This document shows positions 52,935 through 61,273 of a stretch of DNA of 64,000 nucleotides, piece by piece. The stretch comes from Nocardiopsis sp. CC223A. GTDB lineage: Bacteria; Actinomycetota; Actinomycetes; Streptosporangiales; Streptosporangiaceae. Location of the stretch: assembly GCF_030766825.1 (NCBI RefSeq), contig NZ_JASFDV010000022.1:1-64000 (forward strand), written 5' to 3'. The position numbers and the translations under genes were made by a program. Position 1 is the first letter of the stretch. Each line of letters opens with the position of its first letter. Under the pieces are notes generated by a model. The model was not told the DNA's origin. It did no database searches and worked only from the letters and a program-made list of their open reading frames with translations.

Positions 52935-53827
52935 CCACCGCCCTCACCGGCCGGGTGCACCTGAGCGGGGTGACCCGCAGGTACGGCACCCGGACCGCCC
53001 TGGACGGGGTGGACCTGGAGCTGGGTCCGGGAGTGACCGGCCTGCTGGGCCGCAACGGCGCCGGCAAGACCACCCTGATGCGCTGCCTGGCCACCGACCT
53101 GGACGCCACCTCCGGCCGGATGCGCCTGCTCGGCCTGGACCCGTCCCGGGCTCCCGAGCGCACCGATATCCGGCGGCGGCTGGGCTACCTGCCGCAGAAC
53201 CCCGACTTCTACCCGCACTTCACCGCGTTCGCCCTGCTCGACTACATGGCCGTGCTCAAGGAACTGGGCGGCCGCCGGGCCCGGCACGACGAGGTGCGCC
53301 GGGTGCTGCGGCAGGTCGGGCTGTACGACCGGCGGCACAGCCGGGTGCGCCGCCTGTCCGGTGGCATGCGCCAGCGCCTGGCGCTGGCGTCGGCCCTGAT
53401 GGGCGACCCCGACCTGCTGCTGCTGGACGAGCCGACGGTGGGGCTGGACCCCGAGCAGCGCATCCGGTTCCGCAACCTGGTGTCCCGGCTGGCCGTGGAC
53501 AGCACCGTCGTGCTGTCCACCCACCAGATCGAGGACGTGGCCGCGCTGTGCGGGCACATCGTGTGCCTGGACGGGGGCCGGGTCGTCTTCGACGGGGCTC
53601 CCGGGGACCTGCTGGCCCGCGCCCGCGGGCACGTGTGGGAGGGTCCCGGCGACCCCGGCAGCGGCCTGACCTCCTGGCGGCTGCCCGACGGGCGCCACCG
53701 GGTCCTGACCCCGGGGTCGCCGCTGCCGCCCGGGACGGCCTTCAGAGCGGTGGAACCCACCCTGGAGGACGCCTACCTGCTGCTCGTCGGCGTGTCCGGG
53801 GCCGAACCCGCGGAGGCGGTGCGGTGA
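52931..53827 (+). CDS. ABC transporter ATP-binding protein
   Basis: A 298-residue ATPase of the drug/lantibiotic-export type. Walker A GRNGAGKTT near 39, Q-loop YLPQNPDFYPHFTAF, signature RLSGGMRQR, Walker B LLLLDEPTVGLDPE and H-loop STHQ are all present. A C-terminal extension of about 80 residues follows. ATG at 52931 overlaps the anti-sigma stop (ATGA). It pairs with the next gene's membrane domain. Substrate unknown; linkage to an ECF sigma factor points to a stress or resistance role. Confidence 0.92.
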   Translation: MTTALTGRVHLSGVTRRYGTRTALDGVDLELGPGVTGLLGRNGAGKTTLMRCLATDLDATSGRMRLLGLDPSRAPERTDIRRRLGYLPQNPDFYPHFTAFALLDYMAVLKELGGRRARHDEVRRVLRQVGLYDRRHSRVRRLSGGMRQRLALASALMGDPDLLLLDEPTVGLDPEQRIRFRNLVSRLAVDSTVVLSTHQIEDVAALCGHIVCLDGGRVVFDGAPGDLLARARGHVWEGPGDPGSGLTSWRLPDGRHRVLTPGSPLPPGTAFRAVEPTLEDAYLLLVGVSGAEPAEAVR

Positions 53828-55386
53828 GGCGCACCGCCACCTTCGTCCGACTGACCGTGTTCAACACGGTGCGACTGCTGCGCGGGCCGTTCCTGCTGCC
53901 CGGCTCGGTGCTGTTCCTCCTGTACTCCACGTGGTCGGGCTCCTACCCCGGCCAGTCGGTGGACTCCTGGTACGCCGAGATGTCCACGTCGGCCCTGTTC
54001 CTCGCCGCGATCGGGTTCGGCGCCGTGACCCCCTCCGCCGTACGCGAGGCCCGCCACCCGGTCATCTCCGCGACCCCGCTGGGCCGCACCGGCAGGATCA
54101 CGGCCCTGGCGCTGGCCGCCGTGCTCCTGCTGTGGGCGCTCCTGACCGGGCTGGGGCTGTGGCTGTGGCTGGCCGCCGAACCCCTGCCGCCCGCCGGGAT
54201 CATCGACCCGTTCGCGTTCCCGGTGCCCTTCCTGGTCGCGGCCGCCGGACCGCTCGGGGCACTGCTCCTGGTCCTGTGGACCCGGTCGTACCTGCCGCTG
54301 GTCCTCCTCGCGCTCTGCCTGCCGCTGTACCTGGTCTACAACGGCATCGTGTTCTCGGAGCGGCTCAACAGCGCCGTATCGCGCGCGACCGTGGCCCTGC
54401 AACAGGTCATCAGCCCCTTCCCCGACTTCTCGGTGTCCCTGTCCGCGGTGAACCTGCACTCGCTGGCCTACAGCTGCCTGGTGACGGCCGCACTGCTGGT
54501 GCTGGTGCTGGGCGCCCGGCACCGCGTTCGGGTCCTGGTCGCCACCTCGGCCGCCGCGGCCCTGCTGGCGGCCGGGGCCCTGGGGGTCGCCGTCCACGGC
54601 AACTCGACGGTGTGGCGCGAAGGGGCGTCGGAACCGCGGGAGTACGCCGACGACGAGGTGTACGGGGTGGAGGGCCCCTGGCCCTGCCAGGAGATCGAGG
54701 GCGTGACCTACTGCCCGCTGCCCGGCTACGACTCCTGGGTGCCCTCCTGGCACGCCGCCCTGGACCCGGTCCTGGACGAACTGCCCGAGGCCGCACGGGC
54801 CGACGCCCCGGTGGTGTGGCAGGACGCCAACTGGTACACCCGCGAATTCGACGTCCCCCGGCCCGCGGTGACCGTCCACGACTACATGGACCCGGACTCG
54901 CATCCGTGGTACTCGTACCTGTACTCGTCGTTCGCCCGCAAGACGCTGGGGATGTCCGTCGGCCCGCCCGCCCCCTACGGGCTGGACGACTGCCGGGGCA
55001 CCGGGCAGGCCCGGACCGTCGTGGTCGCCTGGGTCGTGGACCGCGTCGTCGCCTCCCACACCCCGGACGACCTCTACCTGCGGACCGACACGATGGCGAT
55101 CGCCCTGGCCGACCTGGCCCCCTCCCCCGCCGACCTGGTACTGGGGCGGCGGATCGTCTCGGTGCCCCCGGAGCGGATGCACGCGCTGCTGGAGGAGCAC
55201 TGGGAGCGGATCTCCTCCGGTGGGATGGACACCCTGGAACTGGCCGCGCTGCTGGAGGTCCCGATCGCCGAGGACCAGGACCGGATCGCCGAGGCCGCCG
55301 AGTGGAACACCGTGTTCTCCGACATGGAGCCGAACCTGTACGAGGCCTGGAACCCGTACGCTCCGCTGTGCCCGACCGACACCTGA
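53824..55386 (+). CDS. ABC permease-like membrane protein with large C-terminal extracytoplasmic domain
   Basis: A 520-residue protein. About six spans occupy residues 10-260 (FLLPGSVLFLLYST, ALFLAAIGFGAVTPSAV, ITALALAAVLLLWALLTGLGLWLWL, VLVATSAAAALLAAGALGVAV). About 250 mainly hydrophilic residues follow with Cys pairs (PCQEIEGVTYCPLPGYDSW, LDDCRG, PLCPTD), rich in Trp and Tyr. The topology places this domain outside if the sixth span exits. The membrane half is the partner of the ATPase (GTGA overlap). The soluble domain was not recognised and may sense or bind the cargo. It is the last gene of the four-gene operon. Confidence 0.82.
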   Translation: MRRTATFVRLTVFNTVRLLRGPFLLPGSVLFLLYSTWSGSYPGQSVDSWYAEMSTSALFLAAIGFGAVTPSAVREARHPVISATPLGRTGRITALALAAVLLLWALLTGLGLWLWLAAEPLPPAGIIDPFAFPVPFLVAAAGPLGALLLVLWTRSYLPLVLLALCLPLYLVYNGIVFSERLNSAVSRATVALQQVISPFPDFSVSLSAVNLHSLAYSCLVTAALLVLVLGARHRVRVLVATSAAAALLAAGALGVAVHGNSTVWREGASEPREYADDEVYGVEGPWPCQEIEGVTYCPLPGYDSWVPSWHAALDPVLDELPEAARADAPVVWQDANWYTREFDVPRPAVTVHDYMDPDSHPWYSYLYSSFARKTLGMSVGPPAPYGLDDCRGTGQARTVVVAWVVDRVVASHTPDDLYLRTDTMAIALADLAPSPADLVLGRRIVSVPPERMHALLEEHWERISSGGMDTLELAALLEVPIAEDQDRIAEAAEWNTVFSDMEPNLYEAWNPYAPLCPTDT

Positions 55387-55405
55387 CCCCCGCAGACAGG
55401 AAGGA

Positions 55406-55425
55406 CACCGTCCCCGGGGCCGGTG
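55406..55425 (+). terminator. Short hairpin after the ECF-ABC operon
   Basis: CACCG-T-CCCC-GGGG-C-CGGTG, 19 bp after the operon stop. Modest stem with one mismatch. Confidence 0.4.
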
Positions 55426-55521
55426 CGCCCTTTCCCGTCGCTTTGCCGGTCGATACCTAGACTCGCGATCATCCATGGCTTTCCCGGCCGCGCGCCGGGT
55501 CTTTCGCGAGGTGGGCATCCG

Positions 55522-56568
55522 TTGAGTCTTCGCCGTACCGTCTCCTGCGCGGTCGCCCTGGGCATCGCCGCCGTCCCTGTGTCGATCGCACCCGCCCTCG
55601 GCGCGCCGACCTTCCCGGCGACGGCGAGCGCCACCCTGGTCGGCCTGGTCGTGGCCCCCGACGCGGGCGGCGCCGAGGGGCTGTGGGGCACCGTCTACGT
55701 CAGCTCCGAGGTGGGCGAGGAACGGCTCGGCGCCGACACCTCCGGCGACCAGGGCGGGCTGCTCGAACCGGTGTCGGTGGTGGGGCCCGCGCAGGCGACG
55801 GTCAACACCACGGCTCGGGGCGAGGGGCGGGCCGAGGCGATCGCCGAACTGGGCGGACTCACCCTGTCCCTGCCCGGCACCGACACGCCCGCGGTCGAGG
55901 TCGGACCGCTGAGCAACTCGCTCACCTGTGACTTCTCCGGGAACCTCGAATGGGAGAGCGGCCCGGAACCCGAACGGGTCGTCACCGTGTTCGGGACCGC
56001 GATCACCCCCTCCGGCGGCGAGGCCACCGCCGACGTCGAACTGCCCGACGGGAGCACCGCGGAGGTGACGGTGACCGACCACACCCCGGCCGAGGGGGAC
56101 ACCGGCGCGGGTGAGATGTACACCGCTGTCACGGCCACCGTCGACGGCACCGAGCTGTTGGACCTGACGATGGCGGCCGTGTCGGTGGAGTGCCCCGCCG
56201 ACGGCGGCACCGGGGACGCCCCCGCCGCCGGGGAGCAGGGCGACCGGGAGCCGACCGACGGGGCGTCCCCGCGGGAGGACGCGTCCCCGGACCCGGGGGC
56301 CGAGGCCCCCGCCACGGACGGCCCCGACGAGAGCGACCCCGACGAGGGCGCCGACCCCGCGGCGCAGAGCCCCACGCCGACCTCCGCCCCGGCGGCCGAC
56401 GACGGGGACGGCGGGCCGGGTGGCCTGCCCGTCACCGGTGCCGCCCTGGCCGGCCTGGTCACCGCCGGTGTACTGGCGGTCGGCGGCGGCGCGGCCGCGG
56501 TCTACCTGGCCCGCCGCCGCTCCCGCGGCCACGACGACACCCCCGGTCCCGAGGGCCCCGCGGTCTAG
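55522..56568 (+). CDS. LPXTG-type cell-wall-anchored surface protein
   Basis: A 348-residue exported protein with a signal peptide (TVSCAVALGIAAVPVSIAPALGAP), a beta-rich domain of about 200 residues with two cysteines likely to pair (LTCDFSG and VECPADG), an acidic Pro/Asp/Glu/Ala-rich stalk (about 225-300), and a C-terminal sorting signal: LPVTG (302-306), a hydrophobic span and an RRRSRG stop. A sortase should link it to peptidoglycan; none is in the window. The start is taken as TTG at 55522 behind GAGGTGGG; no better start keeps the signal peptide. Function of the domain is unknown. Confidence 0.83.
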   Translation: MSLRRTVSCAVALGIAAVPVSIAPALGAPTFPATASATLVGLVVAPDAGGAEGLWGTVYVSSEVGEERLGADTSGDQGGLLEPVSVVGPAQATVNTTARGEGRAEAIAELGGLTLSLPGTDTPAVEVGPLSNSLTCDFSGNLEWESGPEPERVVTVFGTAITPSGGEATADVELPDGSTAEVTVTDHTPAEGDTGAGEMYTAVTATVDGTELLDLTMAAVSVECPADGGTGDAPAAGEQGDREPTDGASPREDASPDPGAEAPATDGPDESDPDEGADPAAQSPTPTSAPAADDGDGGPGGLPVTGAALAGLVTAGVLAVGGGAAAVYLARRRSRGHDDTPGPEGPAV

Positions 56569-56996
56569 CCGGTGAAGTCCACGACGAAGCGCGCCTGACG
56601 GCGGGTCTCGACGGCGTGCGGGGAGTAGTGCTCGCGCACGTGGGCGACGGCTTCGGCGGCCGGGACCCCGTCCAGGACGGCCAGGCAGGCCAGGGCGGTC
56701 CCGGTGCGGCCGCGGCCGCCCAGGCAGGCGAACTCCACCCGCTCGTCGGCGGCGCGTTCCAGGGCCGCGGCCAGTTCCCGGGCCAGGGCCGCGGGGTCGG
56801 CGGGCAGCCGGAAGTCGGGCCAGCGCACCCAGCGGGACTCCCAGGGGACCGGCGGCGGGGCCTTGCCCAGCAGGTACACGCCCAGGTCGGGCTCCGGGCC
56901 CTCCGGAACGGGCCGGGCGAGCGGGCGGCCGCGGACCAGCCGGCCCGAGGGCAGGCGCAGAACACCCGTGGCGCCGGGGTTCCAGGTGGTGGTCAT
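56565..56996 (-). CDS. Dual-specificity/tyrosine phosphatase family protein
   Basis: A 143-residue small cytosolic phosphatase-fold protein. The P-loop is CLGGRGRTGT (C-x5-R-T), but the residue before Cys is Ala (FACLGG) rather than the usual His, which lowers Cys pKa in classical enzymes. The remaining segments (LACLAVLDGVPAAEAVAHVREHYSPHAVET) fit protein-tyrosine/DSP phosphatases. ATG at 56996. It is convergent with the surface protein gene with a 4-bp stop overlap. Substrate, protein or lipid, unknown. Confidence 0.82.
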   Translation of the reverse strand: MTTTWNPGATGVLRLPSGRLVRGRPLARPVPEGPEPDLGVYLLGKAPPPVPWESRWVRWPDFRLPADPAALARELAAALERAADERVEFACLGGRGRTGTALACLAVLDGVPAAEAVAHVREHYSPHAVETRRQARFVVDFTG

Positions 56997-57067
56997 CCGG
57001 CGAGACTAGCGTCCCCGCCACCGCCCCGGAAGAAGTCCCATGACCGGAGGTGTACTAGGCTGCCCCC

Positions 57068-57115
57068 GTGAAGAACCCGCACTGGCACGTCGTACTGCCA
57101 CCCCCGTGCGCCTGA
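57068..57115 (+). CDS. Putative 15-residue leader peptide
   Basis: GTG opens a 15-codon frame VKNPHWHVVLPPPCA ending in TGA. TAGGCT 6 bp before the GTG is a good -10 hexamer, so the message would be leaderless. The peptide has three consecutive prolines, which slow ribosomes, plus a His-Trp-His cluster. It is followed at once by nested inverted repeats and then, 112 bp on, by the EamA transporter start. The layout is that of a translation-dependent attenuator. Not verified; it could be a chance frame. Confidence 0.5.
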   Translation: MKNPHWHVVLPPPCA

Positions 57116-57116
57116 C

Positions 57117-57184
57117 CGGGCGCACCGCACTCCCGAGCTGAGCGAGTCCCGACCGCACCGCGGTCGGCCGCCGTCGTGCGCCCG
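57117..57184 (+). promoter_or_regulatory. Nested hairpins, candidate attenuator of the EamA gene
   Basis: An outer 9-bp perfect repeat (CGGGCGCAC 57117-57125 and GTGCGCCCG 57176-57184) encloses an 8-bp stem CCGACCGC-ACC-GCGGTCGG (57149-57167). It begins 2 nt after the leader frame stop, so ribosome position could choose between structures. Confidence 0.5.
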
Positions 57185-57227
57185 CACCGGACGTCCCCAG
57201 ACGCACGATGACGGAGAGAACACGACC

Positions 57228-58145
57228 GTGTCACACGACCTTTCTTCACCGACCCCCGCCCTCACCCTGTTCCGGGGCCCGCTGCCGATCCTGGCCGCGG
57301 CCGTCCTGTGGGGCACCACCGGCACCGCCGCCACCCTGGGCGCCTCCCACGCGCCCGCCGCCGCGGTGGGCTCCGCCGGACTCGTCCTGGGCGGGTTCCT
57401 GCTGTTCCTGACCGGCCGGGGCGCCCGGTCGCTCATCGGCCGCTCGGACCCGGCCACCCGTCGCGCACTGGCCCTGGGCGCGGTGGCGGTGGCCGGATAC
57501 CCGCTGACGTTCTACCCGGCCGTGGCCGAGGCCGGGGTGGCGGTCGCCACCGTGATCACCCTGGGCTCCTCGCCGGTGTTCTCCGGGCTGCTCGCCTGGT
57601 GGGCCGACCGGCGGCGGCCCGACCTGCGCTGGACCGTCGCCACCGCCGCGGCCGTGGCCGGCTGCGCGGTACTGGTCCTGGGCTCGGAGGGCGGCGGCGC
57701 CGACCCGGTGCGCCCGCTGGGCGTGCTCGCCGCGCTGGCCGCCGGGTTCTCCTACTCCGCCTACGCCCTCATCGCCGAACGCCTCATCCGGCGCGGCCAC
57801 GGGTCGTCCGCGGTGATGGGGGCCCTGTTCCTGGGCGGCGGGCTGTTGGCGCTGCCGGTGGTCGCCGCCCTGGGCGCGGGCTGGCTGGCCACCGGGAGCG
57901 GCGCGGCGGTCGCCCTGTACCTGGCGGTGTTCACCGTGTTCTGCGCCTACCGGCTGTTCGGGCAGGGGCTGCGGCACACCCCGGCGGTGGTGGCCACCAC
58001 GCTGACCCTGGCCGAACCGGCGGTGGCCGCGCTGCTGGGCGTGCTGGTGCTGCACGAACGCCTGGCCCCGGCCTCCTGGACCGGCCTGGGCGTCCTGGTG
58101 CTGGGTCTGGCGGTGCTGCGTGCCCCGGCCCCCGGGCGCCGCTGA
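57228..58145 (+). CDS. EamA/DMT family transporter
   Basis: A 305-residue inner-membrane protein with ten predicted spans in two EamA repeats (PILAAAVLWGTTGTAATLG through VLVLGSEGG; GVLAALAAGFSYSAYALIAERLI through WTGLGVLVLGLAVL). The second repeat keeps the family TLAEPAVAALLGVLVLHERL motif. Such proteins export amino acids or related metabolites. GTG at 57228 with GGAGAG upstream. A leader peptide and hairpins upstream suggest the gene is induced when translation or an amino acid pool changes. It ends in an exceptionally long palindromic hairpin. Confidence 0.9.
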   Translation: MSHDLSSPTPALTLFRGPLPILAAAVLWGTTGTAATLGASHAPAAAVGSAGLVLGGFLLFLTGRGARSLIGRSDPATRRALALGAVAVAGYPLTFYPAVAEAGVAVATVITLGSSPVFSGLLAWWADRRRPDLRWTVATAAAVAGCAVLVLGSEGGGADPVRPLGVLAALAAGFSYSAYALIAERLIRRGHGSSAVMGALFLGGGLLALPVVAALGAGWLATGSGAAVALYLAVFTVFCAYRLFGQGLRHTPAVVATTLTLAEPAVAALLGVLVLHERLAPASWTGLGVLVLGLAVLRAPAPGRR

Positions 58146-58152
58146 CCACCGG

Positions 58153-58196
58153 CGCGCGGACGGCGGGGCGCACCGGTGCGCCCCGCCGTCCGCGCG
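58153..58196. terminator. 44-bp perfect palindrome, bidirectional terminator
   Basis: Perfect 22-bp arms centred at 58174/58175 (core CACCGGTG), between the convergent EamA and DUF427 stops. The longest perfect palindrome noticed in the window. Confidence 0.75.
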
Positions 58197-58202
58197 TCCG
58201 GG

Positions 58203-58574
58203 TCAGTCCTCGACGGTGACCTCGACCTTGTCGGGGTAGAAGGCGGCGTGTCCGGCGATCTGCGCGACCGCCGGGTAGGGCTCCTCGTAGACCCACAGGG
58301 CGTCGGTCAGTTCGACCCCGTCGACCGTGAGAGTGCGGTAGGCGGCGTCGCCCTTGTAGGGGCAATGGGTGGTGGTCGGGGTGGAGCTCAGCAGCGCCGG
58401 GTCCACGTCGGCCAGCGGGATGTACTGCACCGGCGGGTAGGAGGCCTCCCGCAGGGTCAGCGCGGCCGTGGTGTCGGCGACGATCCGGCCGCCGACCCGC
58501 GCGACCACGCGCGCGCCGGTGGGCTCGATGGTGATGGGGTGGTCGGGTCCGGGGACCCGCATCCGTCCGGTCAT
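58203..58574 (-). CDS. DUF427 domain protein
   Basis: A 123-residue cytosolic protein of the DUF427 beta-barrel family, recognised by ITIEPTGARVVARVGGRIVADT, SYPPVQYIPLADVD, THCPYKGDAAYRTL and AAFYPDKVEV. The family's biochemical role is not established. Full-length single domain; ATG at 58574. It is convergent with the EamA gene across the long palindrome. Confidence 0.92.
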   Translation of the reverse strand: MTGRMRVPGPDHPITIEPTGARVVARVGGRIVADTTAALTLREASYPPVQYIPLADVDPALLSSTPTTTHCPYKGDAAYRTLTVDGVELTDALWVYEEPYPAVAQIAGHAAFYPDKVEVTVED

Positions 58575-58710
58575 GTTGCGTCCTCCCTCTCGCCGCCGAG
58601 ACTACCCGCGGTACGGCCGACGGCGCGGGGGGCGTCGAAACCACCGACGGTCCTGCCCCTGGACCGGCCGGTGCCGGCGTCGGTACGCCGCCGGTCGCCC
58701 CCGCTCCCCC

Positions 58711-58920
58711 GACCGGGAAGGGCTCCTCCCCTCGCGCACTACCCCGGCGGCCGTGGCCGCCCTCCCCCTGCCGACCGCACTGGTCGCCCTCCCCGGCCCC
58801 GCACACGCCTCCCCGCTCCCCGAGGACGGCACCGTCGTCCCGATCCGGGTCACCGGCGGCCCCTCCGAGCGGTTCAAAGGCCGCCGGGGCCTACGCCACC
58901 TTGGAGGCCGACTCAAGGCC
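58711..58920 (+). pseudogene. Probable remnant of a secreted M64-type metallopeptidase gene
   Basis: The plus frame from about 58711 reads as a decayed signal peptide (AAVAALPLPTALVALPGPAHA) followed by PLPEDGTVVPIRVTGGPSERF to 58875. This resembles the mature N-terminus of actinomycete M64 peptidases, which continue with NLVVLGDGYT. Here the match stops after ERF and the frame degenerates, and no start codon precedes the signal-like part. A second protein-like stretch (AYATLEADSRPGG) follows in another frame. Interpreted as the scar of a large internal deletion; family assignment is from memory. Confidence 0.4.
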
Positions 58921-58968
58921 GGGAGGGCTCCCGACGGCGTACCCGGGTGGAGGCCGCCCCCGGCACGG

Positions 58969-60264
58969 CTACTCCTCGCGGGCCTCGCGGTGGCGGCGGG
59001 CCGGGTTGACCGGCTCCAGCACCGCCAGGCACTCGACGTGGTGGGTCATCGGGAAGGCGTCGAAGGCCCGCAGATCGACCAGCCGGTACCCGGCACGGTC
59101 GAACTCGGCGAGGTCGCGGGCCAGGGTGGCCGGGTCGCACGACAGGTAGGCCACCGCCCGCGGCCGGGTCCCGGCGATGGAGCGGACCACCTCGGCGCCG
59201 GCCCCAGCGCGGGGCGGGTCCAGGGCGACCACGTCGGCGCGCACGTCGGCCCACTCGCGCATCTGCGCGGCCACGTCGTGCTGCTCGATGCGCACCTGCT
59301 CCAGGTCGCGCAGGTTGTACCGGGCGTCCCGCACCGACTCGGTGCCGTTCTCCACGCCCAGGGCACGCCCCTCGGGGCCGACGGCCTCGGCCAGGGCGGC
59401 GGTGAACAGGCCCGCACCGCAGTACAGGTCCAGCGCGGTCTCCCCCGGTTTGGGGGCCAGCGCGGCCAGGATCGCCTCGGTGAACACGCGGGCGGCGGCC
59501 GGGTGGACCTGCCAGAACCCGCCCGCGCCCACCCGGAACTCGCGCTCTCCGACGATCTCGCGCACCCCGCGGCGGCCCCGCACCTGCTGGACGCGGCCGC
59601 CCTTGAAGCGGCGCAGCACGGCGCTGGAGGCCTTCAGCTCGGGCAGGGTGCCCAGTTTGGCCCCGGTGGGGGTGACCACGATCGCCCGGTCGGCGCGCTC
59701 GGCGGCGGCCACGGCCTCGACCTCGCGCACGCCCGGCCAGGGCAGCTCGGTCACGCCCAGCTCGGTGACGCCGGGGTGGGCGATGAGGCAGCGGTCCACC
59801 GGCTCGATGTCGTGGGAGCGGTGGCGGCGCAGACCGGGGTTGCCGTCGGCGTCCACCGCGAACCGCACCCGGGTACGCCAGCCCAGGCCGCCGGGGGTGC
59901 CGGGCAGTTCCTCGACGACGACCTCGCGGTCGATCCCGGCGATCCGGCGCAGCTGGTCGGCGACCACCTTGGCCTTGAGCCGCCGCTGGGCCTCGGGGGC
60001 GGCGTGCTGCCAGTCACAGCCGCCGCAGGCGCCCGGCCCGGCGAACCGGCAGGGGGCCTCGACGCGGTCCGGGGAGGCGGTGAGGACCTCGATCGCCTCG
60101 GCGCGCAGCAGGTTGCTGGTGCGTTCGGTGACCCGCACCCGCACCCGCTCGCCGGGCAGGGCGTGGCGGACGAACACCACCTGCCCGTTGTGGCGGCCCA
60201 CGCACCACCCGCCGTGGGCGACGTCGTCGACGGTCAGCTCGAACTCGGTACCGGCACGGGTCAT
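58969..60264 (-). CDS. RNA m5U methyltransferase of the TrmA/RumA family
   Basis: SAM-dependent methyltransferase making 5-methyluridine in rRNA or tRNA. The 431-residue product has an N-terminal TRAM domain (about 1-60), a 4Fe-4S-type cysteine set (Cys72, Cys80, Cys83 in CRFAGPGACGGCDW and the later DRCLIAHPG), SAM motif ALDLYCGAGLFTAAL, DPPRAGAG, and the nucleophile Cys in YLSCDPATL. ATG at 60264 follows GGAGGAAA. It stands next to the TrkA pair as in other actinobacteria, although an APC-type permease found between them in M. tuberculosis (Rv2690c) is absent here. Confidence 0.92.
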   Translation of the reverse strand: MTRAGTEFELTVDDVAHGGWCVGRHNGQVVFVRHALPGERVRVRVTERTSNLLRAEAIEVLTASPDRVEAPCRFAGPGACGGCDWQHAAPEAQRRLKAKVVADQLRRIAGIDREVVVEELPGTPGGLGWRTRVRFAVDADGNPGLRRHRSHDIEPVDRCLIAHPGVTELGVTELPWPGVREVEAVAAAERADRAIVVTPTGAKLGTLPELKASSAVLRRFKGGRVQQVRGRRGVREIVGEREFRVGAGGFWQVHPAAARVFTEAILAALAPKPGETALDLYCGAGLFTAALAEAVGPEGRALGVENGTESVRDARYNLRDLEQVRIEQHDVAAQMREWADVRADVVALDPPRAGAGAEVVRSIAGTRPRAVAYLSCDPATLARDLAEFDRAGYRLVDLRAFDAFPMTHHVECLAVLEPVNPARRHREAREE

Positions 60265-60599
60265 GGCGGATTTCCTCCGGGGATCGCGGATGTGGTGCGG
60301 CGGCGTCCACGGGGCGTCGCCCGTCGCGGGAGGAGGCTGTGGCGGGACGCTGCGGGGCGTCCCGGAGTGCGCGTCGGCGCACGTCCCGCGGGTGACCTGC
60401 ACGCACGGTCACCGACCGCCCCAATCTACCGCCACCGCGGGCCGGGTCCGGTCACGCTCGGCGTCGGAGGGCCGGTGCGGCCCCGCCGGTGTCGGCCCGA
60501 ACGCACGGGACGGTGGCCGATGTGCCAAGGTGTCACTGAGAGGGCACGGGGTGACGCCCCGAGCCCGGGAGGCGCTGTTTCGACGGGAGTGCGGGCGAG
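60265..60599. other. 335-bp divergent gap between the methyltransferase and TrkA genes
   Basis: No gene or clear palindrome seen. It should hold the two divergent promoters. Confidence 0.55.
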
Positions 60600-61271
60600 G
60601 TGCACATCGTGATCATGGGGTGCGGCCGCGTGGGGTCCACGCTGGCGCACACACTGGTGGACCTGGGGCACACGGTGGCGGTGATCGACCAGGACCCCGA
60701 AGCGTTCCGGAGGCTGCGCGGGGACACCGCCAAACACGCGGTCCGGGGGCTCGGGCACGACCGGGAGGTGCTGCTGGCCGCCGGGATCGACCGGGCGCGG
60801 GCGTTCGCCGCGGTGAGCAACGGGGACAACTCCAACATCATCGCGGCCCGGGTGGCGCGCGAGACGTTCGGGGTGGAGCACGTGGTGGCGCGGATCTACG
60901 ACCCGCGCCGCGCGGAGGTGTACCAGCGGCTGGGCATCCCCACCGTGGCGACGGTGCGGTGGACGGCGGACTCGATCCTGCGCCGGATGGTGCCGGGGGA
61001 CGACCGCCTGACCACGGGGCCGGAGTGGCAGGACGCCTCGGGGACGCTGGCGATGACCGACGTCACCCTGCCCGACGGGTGGGCGGGCCGGCCGGTCGCC
61101 GAGGTGGAGGAGCGGGCCCCGCTGCGGGTGGTGTACCTGACCCGCAGCGGTCGGATCGTGCTGGCCGGTGCGGAGGTGGTCCTGGAGGCGGGCGACGTGC
61201 TGCACGCGGTGGCCGACACCCGGGACCTGGACGGCCTGTCCGCACGACTGCACGGTGACGAGGAGGTGTAG
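60600..61271 (+). CDS. TrkA family potassium uptake regulator, first of pair
   Basis: A 223-residue cytosolic regulator with an RCK_N (TrkA-N) NAD-binding fold at 1-120 (VIMGCGRVGSTLAHTLVDLGHTVAVIDQD, with the Asp that binds NAD ribose) and an RCK_C domain from about 135 (LPDGWAGRPVAEVEER). It should gate a Trk/Ktr-type K+ channel, but no TrkH/KtrB gene is in the window. GTG at 60600. It is separated from the second TrkA gene by 2 bp. The M. tuberculosis counterparts are ceoB/ceoC (trkA/trkB). Confidence 0.92.
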   Translation: MHIVIMGCGRVGSTLAHTLVDLGHTVAVIDQDPEAFRRLRGDTAKHAVRGLGHDREVLLAAGIDRARAFAAVSNGDNSNIIAARVARETFGVEHVVARIYDPRRAEVYQRLGIPTVATVRWTADSILRRMVPGDDRLTTGPEWQDASGTLAMTDVTLPDGWAGRPVAEVEERAPLRVVYLTRSGRIVLAGAEVVLEAGDVLHAVADTRDLDGLSARLHGDEEV

Positions 61272-61273
61272 CG

